This document shows, in pieces, positions 53,516 through 61,138 of a DNA stretch of 64,000 bases. The DNA comes from an uncultured Arachnia sp. Its GTDB lineage: Bacteria; Actinomycetota; Actinomycetes; Propionibacteriales; Propionibacteriaceae. The position numbers and the translations under genes were made by a program. A model generated the notes under the pieces. The model saw nothing but the letters and a program-made list of their open reading frames with translations. It did not search any database and was not told where the DNA came from. Location: positions 1 through 64,000 of the forward strand of contig CANLTJ010000008.1 of the NCBI GenBank assembly GCA_947493995.1. Reading direction: 5' to 3'. How positions within the stretch are numbered: the stretch's first letter is position 1; each line of letters starts with the position of its first letter.

Positions 53516-54514
53516 CTAATTTGCCCCGTCAGTCCGCCGCTTGGGGCGGGGACGTTCTTCCAAAGCGATGACAACATCATCGGTTCGCACTTGAGTGCGT
53601 TCACCAAGGACGGTTCGCTTAGCGGCGTTCTCGGCTGCGGTCGCGATCTCAGCGTGGCTCAGACCACGAGCTGCCGGGATGATTCTTGTCCAGCTCAGGT
53701 TGTGGATCTGGAAGGACGCGAGCCGGTTCTTGATGACCGACTCCACTGCTGCGTCGTCTGGCAGAGCGAAGTCCATCACGGTGTCAAATCTGCGGAACAG
53801 CGCGTTGTCCAACAGACTTGGGTGGTTTGTTGCAGCGATGATGACGCTGTCTGATGTGTCCTCTTCAAGGAACTGTAGGAACGAGTTGAGTACTCGGCGA
53901 ATCTCTCCTACGTCGTTCTGTGCGGCGCGGTCGCCACCGAGAGCGTCCACCTCATCGAAAAGGTAGACGCCACGAGTCTCGGCGAGCGCATCGAATACGA
54001 GACGCAGTTTCGCGGCGGTCTCTCCCATGAACTTCGTCAGCACCGTGTCCAGTCTGATCGAGAACAGCGGAAGTCCGAGTTCGCCGGCGATCACACGCGC
54101 TGTGGATGTCTTCCCGGTGCCCGGCGGCCCCGTGAGTAAAAGACGCCGGGCAGGGGTCAGGCCATGTCGTGCCAGCGCGTCACGCTGCCTCTGTTCCAGC
54201 AGTACGTGCGTCAGTCGTTCGTGGAGATTGTCCGTGAGCACGAGGTCACTCAGTCTGGCCTCGGGGTACGAGACGTTCAGCAGCGCCCCGAGCTCACCCT
54301 TCGGCTGAGCGAACGGAACCACGGCGGCGATGCGGGCTCGTTGGCCAGATCGCTCACGGAGGTCGTTGACGAGGTCGCGAAGCTCCTGAGCGAACTTTGA
54401 CTGTCCGGCGCGTGCGGCCTTGGCCGCGACCTGCATCGCCACAGCGTAAAACTGCGGGTCGTCGCCGTCGGCGTGGCTCTTCACGAGCGCCTTGACCTGA
54501 TCGTTGGTCGCCAT
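53516..54514 (-). CDS. ietA: AAA+ ATPase, IetA-like
   Basis: 332 residues. A helical N-terminal part (1-100) precedes an AAA+ domain: LLTGPPGTGKTSTAR (Walker A, residues 129-136), YLFDEVDALGG (Walker B, 184-190), IIAATNHP (sensor 1), and LFRRFD (arginine finger area). The ATG at 54514 is preceded by AGAGGAGG. Pairs with the S8 protease downstream as in IetAS defence loci. Probably the regulatory or substrate-delivering subunit. Confidence 0.87.
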   Translation of the reverse strand: MATNDQVKALVKSHADGDDPQFYAVAMQVAAKAARAGQSKFAQELRDLVNDLRERSGQRARIAAVVPFAQPKGELGALLNVSYPEARLSDLVLTDNLHERLTHVLLEQRQRDALARHGLTPARRLLLTGPPGTGKTSTARVIAGELGLPLFSIRLDTVLTKFMGETAAKLRLVFDALAETRGVYLFDEVDALGGDRAAQNDVGEIRRVLNSFLQFLEEDTSDSVIIAATNHPSLLDNALFRRFDTVMDFALPDDAAVESVIKNRLASFQIHNLSWTRIIPAARGLSHAEIATAAENAAKRTVLGERTQVRTDDVVIALEERPRPKRRTDGAN

Positions 54515-54711
54515 CAGGGGACCTCCTCTCAGTGGCACGCCTCCAAAGCCGGGTGGTGATCCTCTAAGCGTACCGGTAGCGGCCTCTCGCTGCTGGAGCA
54601 CCTGCCGAGAGAGACAAGGTCGTGCCAGATGCTCCCTCTGCCCACGACACGGGTCAGTTCGAAGCAGGTGGACGACAGTATCCTCCGCAGATCGCCCGCC
54701 TGCCACAGGAC

Positions 54712-57700
54712 TTACAGCGAGCGACCGAGCGATCTGTGCTCGACCGGCCGGGGCCCGCTACGTCCTGTGCGCGTACCGGCAACTTCGGTTGCTTGCGTGA
54801 GCGCGGATCGCGCCCTCGCGGCGTCGATCTTCTGGGCGGCCGACTCGGGCGGGGGCCCGAGGGGTGCGTCGTCGGTGATGCGGTACCGGTCCCGGTAGGC
54901 GGCGACCACGCGTGCGGACTTGCGCCAGGCTGCGGCTCGACGTCGGTCGTTGGGCGGCGTTCCAAGAGCCTTCGTCCACGGCGCCCACTCGGTCAGGGCG
55001 TCGTCGAGTACTGCGTCAGCGCGCGCCTCGATCAGTTCCTCTCGCTCGTCGAGAGCCGCTCGCATCTCAACGTCGATGACGCCGTCCGCCGATGGGATGA
55101 GGCCGGCGATGAGGCGCGCTGGTTTGCGAGTCCTGCCCGAGCCTGCGGGACGGGCGGTGGCCCGCTCGACGCGGTAGTGGAGGACGGCGGCGATGTCGTC
55201 CGCGTCACCAAACCCGCGCGCGGCCACGAGGCGCGGCAGGAGGGCATCGACATTGTGATGGTTCGCTTCAGCGCGTCGGAGCTCAGCCGCGAGCGGGCCG
55301 AACGCCTCGGACTCGATGGCCTTCTCCGCCTGTTCGTCGGTGAGCCCGGAGCCGCGGATGAGGATGGCCCAACGGTCGTGTTGGGCTGAGGCGGCGATGG
55401 TCTCGTACTCGGCGGCGAGTTGAGCGATCGAGCCCCACTGCTCGTGCTCGGCGACGATGGTCTCGTGCGCCGAGAGTTCGGCCCCACTGTGCTGCAGAAC
55501 GCCGCGGAGTACGCTCCGCGCGGTGGCATGCGGGTCGTCACCAGGGTGCGGCTGGGCATGGTCGTCGGCGCGGTCGAGAGCCACGTAGGCGTGGTTCGCG
55601 TGCCGGCCTCGGGTCATCGCGACGTAGAAAGTCTCCCTCGTCGAGGTCGGTTCGACCAGGACGTGCGCGGTGTCGGTCGTGATGCCCTGGGCCCGGTAGG
55701 CGGTAACTGCATAGCCGAGATCGACATGCTCGGCCACGTACGAGCCTGGGAGGACGATGCTGCCGCCGAACCTGCGCCCACGCCTGCGAGCCCTGAGGGT
55801 TCCGTCGTCGCGGTCAGTGGTGCCGGTCCCGTAGTCGCGTGCGATGGTGACGGTCCCGTCGTCGCCGACGGCGGTGACGGTCCAGATGTCGCCGTTGCGC
55901 ACCCAGTCCCGCCCGGCCAGGGTGCGGAGGTTCCGGTTGTTGAGGCGCGTGATGATGGTGTCGCCCACGCCGGCGGCGGTGCCGGCACGCAGTTCGACCT
56001 CGCGGTCGGAGTTCAGCGTTTTGTTGAGGATCAGGTCGGCACGGGCGCGACGGTTCAGTGCGGTCACGTCTTCGTGGGTTTCGGCGATCAGCACCGAGAC
56101 CAGTCCCGCGTCACGGTCGGCGCGCCACGCGTTGTAGGCAGCATCGGTCATCGCCTCGCCGTCGCCGTCGGTGATGCGCTCGTGGGCGAGGTAGGTGTCG
56201 ATAGCCACCGTGCGTCCGTGGCGTAGCTCGAGTGAGGCGGTCTTCTCCCAGGTGTGGGTGAAGCGGTGAACGTCGACGAGTTCGGGAGTGTCGGCTCGGT
56301 CTCTGGCGATCATCGCGAATGCTCCGCCGGCGTCCACGGATTGCAGCTGGGCGTGGTCGCCGACCAGCAGCACCTTCGCGCCTGCGTCTTGGGCGAGGTG
56401 TGTGATGCGGTCCAGTGACAGGGTGCCAGCGAGGGAGGCTTCGTCGATGATGACGAGCTGGCCCGCCTCGAACGTGGTGCCGTGGATGAGGTGGTTCTGC
56501 CACCACTTCGCCGTGTTCTCCGTCGCGATCCCGATATCGTCGGCGAGAACCTGTGCTGCGACCGCTGACGGCGCGAGACCGACGACCGACCCGGTGCCGT
56601 GCTCAGCCTCCCACGCGCGGCGGAGCGTGTTCATGGCGGTTGTCTTGCCCGCCCCGGCGGGACCGACCAGCACGTCGAGCATCCGTCCCGACACCGCAAT
56701 GCGGCTCAAGGCGTCGGCTTGGTCGTCGCCGAGCATTCGGCCGTCCGCGTCGGGTCTGCGCGTGATCCTCTCGACCGTTGCGAGTGGCACCGTCGGACCG
56801 GCCAGGTTCGCTGCTCGTTCGAGGAGTCTGTCCTCGGCCGCGAGCTGGGACTCGGAGGTGAACACGGTCGAGCTCTTTGGGCGGAACACGGAGGTGCCGT
56901 CGGGGCGGCGGAACACGACGGGCGAGGAGGCGAGTTCGGGCGGCGTCAGCCGAAGGGAAACGAGCTCGGCGGCGTCGGCGACCATCGCAACGATGGCTTC
57001 GCGGTCCTGCATGGTGGCGAACCGCCAGCCCATAGTCTGTCGGGATGCCTCAGCCATGAGATTCCATCGCCGCCAGGTCGAACGCTTCTCACCGACCACC
57101 TCGACGACTGAACGCCCAATCTCGCCGATTACGTCGAGCGGCACGTCGTCGGCGCGCAGCAGGAGCGGCTTGTCGTTGTCGGTGATCTCGCGTGCCCACA
57201 TCGTCACGTCCCGCCCCAGCACCTTCGTTGCGCGGGTTCGCCACTCCGCAGTGAGATCGGCAAGGGATCGGACCTGCTTCTCGGGCCGCGTGGCAAGGGT
57301 CGCTTGGGCTCTGAGTTTCATGATGACTGCTGGTGTCGGACGTCGTCCGTGCGCTGCGACGTAATCAGCGATGAGACGGTCGGTCTCGGCGTCGATGTGA
57401 CGAGCGCGGGTAGAGAACTCGGCGACCAGTTCCTCGGGCACTCCAGTGATCGCCCATGCTGGGTTCCGGTCCCGACCCATCTCGCGCGCCTCCCAGGAAA
57501 CGCCGAAGGTGCGCGTCATGTGGTCGGCGAACACGGCTTCATGTAGTTCGGAGAGGGCGACGACGGCGGCGTGCATCGGCCTGCCGTCGAGCGAGCGCCA
57601 CTTCCCATCGAGGACGGTCCTGGCCTTGTTGCTGACGACGACGTGCGTGTGGAGATGGGGGTCGCCGGCGCGGGAGTCGAAGTGATCGAACGCGGTCGCG

Positions 57701-58323
57701 ATGAGCCCGGTGACATCGACCTGCGCAACCGCGCCGTCCCCGGCGGTTGCACCCGTGCGAGTGGCCGCAACCTCGCGCTCCATGAACGCAACCACCTCCG
57801 CAACCGCTCGATGATGCGCCTCCCCAATGAGTGCCTGGACCCCGGCGTCGGCGACCGCCCACAACACTGATGCTGACTTCGGAATCGAGAAGGTGAAGTC
57901 GAAGCCCGCCACAGCACGCCGCGTACTTCGGGTCGTCTCCTCGGCCACGATCTGCGCGACGGCTTCGCCCTTGGCGCCGGGTGTCATCGTCGACTCAAGG
58001 CCAGCGATCCGCGCTTCGATTCGCTGCACCTGGCTCTTGTAGGCCGGGAAGCCCAAGCCGAGCTTGTCGCCGGTGATCGGATCACACCCCGTGCCCATCA
58101 GGAGCTGGAGTTGGTCTTCTGATACTCGGTCGCCCACTTGAATCTCGCCCTTGCCGAGGTCCGCTACGCCCGCGCCGAGCCAGCGACCAGGCGGGGTGCC
58201 TTCCTCCATGTAGTAGCGAGTGAGTGGCGTGGAGAGTGGCCTGTCGCCGTCGGCTGCCGCGACCGTCTTGAGTAGGTACTTGTAGCCATCACCCGCCGAC
58301 ATCACGCGCATCGAAACCGTCAT
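54712..58323 (-). CDS. MobF-family relaxase-helicase (TrwC/TraI-like)
   Basis: 1,203 residues. The N-terminal TrwC relaxase domain has RYYMEEGTPPGRWLG with candidate nicking tyrosines, FDFTFSIPKSASVLWAV, and the metal triad DPHLHTHVVV. The C-terminal half is a UvrD/RecD-like helicase: VLVGPAGAGKTTAMNT (Walker A), LVIIDEASLAG, LVGDHAQLQSVDAGGAF, and YAVTAYRAQGITTDTA with AMTRGRHANHAYVAL. It would nick the origin of transfer and unwind the strand for conjugation. ATG 58323 follows a GGAGGTGAG ribosome site that is buried in a hairpin. Confidence 0.93.
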   Translation of the reverse strand: MTVSMRVMSAGDGYKYLLKTVAAADGDRPLSTPLTRYYMEEGTPPGRWLGAGVADLGKGEIQVGDRVSEDQLQLLMGTGCDPITGDKLGLGFPAYKSQVQRIEARIAGLESTMTPGAKGEAVAQIVAEETTRSTRRAVAGFDFTFSIPKSASVLWAVADAGVQALIGEAHHRAVAEVVAFMEREVAATRTGATAGDGAVAQVDVTGLIATAFDHFDSRAGDPHLHTHVVVSNKARTVLDGKWRSLDGRPMHAAVVALSELHEAVFADHMTRTFGVSWEAREMGRDRNPAWAITGVPEELVAEFSTRARHIDAETDRLIADYVAAHGRRPTPAVIMKLRAQATLATRPEKQVRSLADLTAEWRTRATKVLGRDVTMWAREITDNDKPLLLRADDVPLDVIGEIGRSVVEVVGEKRSTWRRWNLMAEASRQTMGWRFATMQDREAIVAMVADAAELVSLRLTPPELASSPVVFRRPDGTSVFRPKSSTVFTSESQLAAEDRLLERAANLAGPTVPLATVERITRRPDADGRMLGDDQADALSRIAVSGRMLDVLVGPAGAGKTTAMNTLRRAWEAEHGTGSVVGLAPSAVAAQVLADDIGIATENTAKWWQNHLIHGTTFEAGQLVIIDEASLAGTLSLDRITHLAQDAGAKVLLVGDHAQLQSVDAGGAFAMIARDRADTPELVDVHRFTHTWEKTASLELRHGRTVAIDTYLAHERITDGDGEAMTDAAYNAWRADRDAGLVSVLIAETHEDVTALNRRARADLILNKTLNSDREVELRAGTAAGVGDTIITRLNNRNLRTLAGRDWVRNGDIWTVTAVGDDGTVTIARDYGTGTTDRDDGTLRARRRGRRFGGSIVLPGSYVAEHVDLGYAVTAYRAQGITTDTAHVLVEPTSTRETFYVAMTRGRHANHAYVALDRADDHAQPHPGDDPHATARSVLRGVLQHSGAELSAHETIVAEHEQWGSIAQLAAEYETIAASAQHDRWAILIRGSGLTDEQAEKAIESEAFGPLAAELRRAEANHHNVDALLPRLVAARGFGDADDIAAVLHYRVERATARPAGSGRTRKPARLIAGLIPSADGVIDVEMRAALDEREELIEARADAVLDDALTEWAPWTKALGTPPNDRRRAAAWRKSARVVAAYRDRYRITDDAPLGPPPESAAQKIDAARARSALTQATEVAGTRTGRSGPRPVEHRSLGRSL

Positions 58324-58354
58324 GCTCACCTCCGCTCCTGGCGAGCAGGTGAGC
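58324..58354 (-). promoter_or_regulatory. Hairpin masking the relaxase ribosome site
   Basis: On the minus strand GCTCACCT pairs with AGGTGAGC, and inside it GCTC pairs with GAGC around GCCAG, leaving a GG bulge. The Shine-Dalgarno sequence GGAGGTGAG lies in the 3' arm directly before the ATG. Folding should hold back relaxase translation; the DNA form could also be a binding site for the relaxase or part of the origin of transfer. Confidence 0.55.
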
Positions 58355-58559
58355 ACCCGCACCCGGTGACTTCTGAAGCGGTAATGCCCGCTCTCCCTCG
58401 ACCTGCAAGAGGCGTGTGACCTCGGATGGCGGTCGGAGCTGAGGCCGGAGATGGAGGACCTCGGACGGCGGCAAGCGGGGACTCGGTTGAGCAGCGGGCG
58501 TGTGGCGGAATCGCGCACCTGACCGGTGACCAGTTCGACATCAGCTTCGTGACGAGGCG
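58355..58559. other. Divergent intergenic region, candidate oriT location
   Basis: About 200 bp between the divergent relaxase and methyltransferase genes, without a supported gene. MobF origins of transfer often lie next to the relaxase, so this is the first place to look; I see no recognisable nic consensus. Confidence 0.25.
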
Positions 58560-59144
58560 ATGCCGGGAACGACCGTCACCGGAGCGCACTTCATGCACGA
58601 CCTCGACGCCAGCGGCGACTCACAACTCAGGATCGGGTCGCTGTTCAGCGGCTACGGCGGCCTCGACCTTGCCGTCGAGCACGTCTTCAACGCCAAGACC
58701 GTGTGGTTCTCCGAACTCAACGAGCCCGTCGCCCGCGTCTTCTCCCACCACTAGTCAGGCGCACCGAACCTCGGCGACATCACGACCATCGACTGGAGCC
58801 GGGTCGAGCCCGTGGACATCCTCATCGGCGGCTTCCCCTGCCAAAACGTGTCCACCGTCGGCAAGCGCACTGGCCTCGCACCAGGTACGCGCTCGGGGCT
58901 CTGGGCACACATGGCCGCGGCCATCGACGCGCTCCAGCCCGAATGGGTCGTCATCGAGAACGTCCGCGGGCTGCTGTCCTCACCCGCGATACGGCCACCC
59001 GCAGAAGGAGACGACCATGACCGACGCAACCCCGGCGATGCAACCCTCAACGGCGCAACCCTTCGCGGCATGGAACGCGACCCGTGGCATCTGGGAGACA
59101 ACGCAGCTCGACCTCTACGGGCTCTCGGCGCCGTTCTCGGCGAT

Positions 59145-59152
59145 CTGGCCGA
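59145..59152. repeat. Target-site duplication, left copy (IS256-family element)
   Basis: CTGGCCGA, repeated at 60581-60588. Confidence 0.8.
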
Positions 59153-60580
59153 GGTCAAGCCCCGTGGAGTGGTGTAGCGGTTTTTCCTTCGTAGGTCGTT
59201 GATTGGGGGGTCAGGCGCTCAGCGCCAGTGGATGGTCGGGGATCTCCTTTCCGGTGGTGGTGTCGGGGATGGTGGTGAGTCTGCAGCGGTGCAGGACCTC
59301 GAGTCCGAGGTAGCGACGGCCTTCTGCCCATTCGTCGGTTTGCTCAGCCAGGACAGCGCCGACGAGACGGATGATGGCTGCCCGGTTCGGGAAGATCCCA
59401 ACAGCGTCGGTGCGGCGGCGGATTTCCCTGTTGAGTCGCTCGGCGGGGTTGTTGGACCAGATCTGGGTCCAGACATCCTTGTCGAAGGCGGTGAAGGCGA
59501 GGATGTCCTCGCGGGCTCCGGCGAGGTGGTCGGCAACCTCGGGCAGGTGCTCGGCGGTGTAGTCGATGAGCCGGTCGAACTGGGCATTGACGGCGCCGGC
59601 GTCGGGTTGGTCGTAAACCGAATGCAGCATCGCTTTCACGGCCGGCCACATCGATTTCGGACACACCGACATCAAGTTCGCGGAGTAATGCGTTCGGCAT
59701 CGTTGCCAGGAAGCGCCGGGCAGATTCGCCGCGATCGCCTCCTTCAGGCCTTGGTGGGCATCGGAGGTGACCAGCTTTACCCCGCCCAAGCCGCGGGCCA
59801 CCAGGTCGGCGAAGAACTCATTCCACGCGGCCCCGGTCTCCGAGGTTGCGACGCGCAGGCCGAGTACTTCGCGGTGGCCGTCGCCGTTGACACCGACGGC
59901 AACCAGCACGACGGCGTTGATCACCCGGCCACCTTCGCGGACCTTCATCGTCAACGCGTCCGCGGCGACGAACGTGAACGGGCCCGCCTCTCCCAAGGGG
60001 CGGTGCCGGAACTGGGCAACGTGCTCATCCAGATCGGCTGCCATGCGGCTCACCTGTGACTTCGACAACCCATCGATGCCGAGAGTTTTGACGAGTTTGT
60101 CCATCCGGCGGGTCGAGACCCCGGCGAGGTAGCAGTCGGCGATCACGGTGATCAGCGCGGCTTCGGCGCGTTTGCGGCGCTCGAGCAGCCACTCGGGGAA
60201 GTAGGAGCCGCTACGCAGCTTGGGGACGGCGACATCAACAGTGCCGACGCGGGTGTCCAGGGGGCGGTGGCGGTAGCCGTTGCGTTGCGCGACCCGAGCG
60301 GCGGTGGGTTGTCCCCATTCGGCTCCGCAGACCAGGTCGGCGTCAGCTGAGAGGAGGGCGTTGATCATGTTCTGCAGCAGCTGGCGCATCATGTCCGGCG
60401 AGGCTTCGGAGAGCAGGTTGCCCAGCACGTGGGCAGGGTCGACAATGTGAGGAGCGGTCATCGTGGTTGATTCCTTTTCGAGAGAGCTTTGGTAGGTGAA
60501 CTCGAAGGATCCCACGGTGACCGCGCCAACGTTCTCTGACGTGGCCACCAAGGGGCTACACCACTCTATGGGGCTCTACT
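59153..60580 (-). mobile_element. IS256-family insertion sequence
   Basis: A 1,428-bp element. The left end starts GGTCAAGCCCCGTGGAGTGG and the right end, read inwards, AGTAGAGCCCCATAGAGTGG; both continue TGTAGC, giving imperfect 26-bp inverted repeats. It is flanked by the 8-bp duplication CTGGCCGA, the size expected for IS256. It carries one mutator-type transposase on the minus strand. Excision restores the methyltransferase frame at this point. Confidence 0.88.
59211..60461 (-). CDS. IS256-family (mutator-type) transposase
   Basis: 416 residues. DDE catalytic residues are in FVAADALTMKV, KLVTSDAHQGLKEAI and WSNNPAERLNREIRRR. The N-terminal part has YRHRPLDTRVGTVDVAVPKL and SYFPEWLLERRKRAE as usual for the family. 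ATG 60461 is used; the frame is open to 60551 without likely coding. Appears intact. Confidence 0.92.
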   Translation of the reverse strand: MTAPHIVDPAHVLGNLLSEASPDMMRQLLQNMINALLSADADLVCGAEWGQPTAARVAQRNGYRHRPLDTRVGTVDVAVPKLRSGSYFPEWLLERRKRAEAALITVIADCYLAGVSTRRMDKLVKTLGIDGLSKSQVSRMAADLDEHVAQFRHRPLGEAGPFTFVAADALTMKVREGGRVINAVVLVAVGVNGDGHREVLGLRVATSETGAAWNEFFADLVARGLGGVKLVTSDAHQGLKEAIAANLPGASWQRCRTHYSANLMSVCPKSMWPAVKAMLHSVYDQPDAGAVNAQFDRLIDYTAEHLPEVADHLAGAREDILAFTAFDKDVWTQIWSNNPAERLNREIRRRTDAVGIFPNRAAIIRLVGAVLAEQTDEWAEGRRYLGLEVLHRCRLTTIPDTTTGKEIPDHPLALSA

Positions 60581-60588
60581 CTGGCCGA
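60581..60588. repeat. Target-site duplication, right copy (IS256-family element)
   Basis: CTGGCCGA, identical to 59145-59152. Confidence 0.8.
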
Positions 60589-61138
60589 CCTGCGGCTGGA
60601 TGCGCGATGGATCGGCCTACCGGCTTCCCTTGTCGGCGCTCCTCCACCAACGCTTCCGCATCTTCGCCCTCGCCCGGCGCACTGTTTCGCACCCCGCTGG
60701 CGACGGACTCATCGCGAGGCGGGGAGACTCTCGACCAGGTGCGAGCGAGGCGCGGGACGATCGCGCTGTCGCACCAGATCATCGACTTCGCGCTCCACGG
60801 AGCGGCTGGCTCACCGAGCAGGAGAGCCGAGTCGGAGACGCTGTGGTCCCTGATCGACGGACTGTTCAGCGCTGGGGACGCTACGCCGACGCCATCGCCC
60901 GGTGGGAACACATCACCGGACGCCCCGCGCCAGCGCCAGCCCTCCTGAACGACGCGGACGGCCCCCGCCCGGCACCCGCGTTCGAGGAGTGGCTCATGAG
61001 TCTGCCGACTGGATGGGTCACCGGTACTGACCAGCTGACGCAGAATCAACAGATCACCGCGCTCGGCAACGGAGTGCTTCCGCTGCACGCTGTCGCTGCT
61101 CTGCGGACGCTGAAACTCTCGGGACGGTCGGGCGATCT

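Noticed and set aside
59158..60575. IS256 ends placed at AGCCCC, without target duplication
   Set aside because: With these ends no direct repeat is found. Moving each end outwards by 5 bp gives an 8-bp duplication and restores the methyltransferase frame, so the outer ends were adopted.
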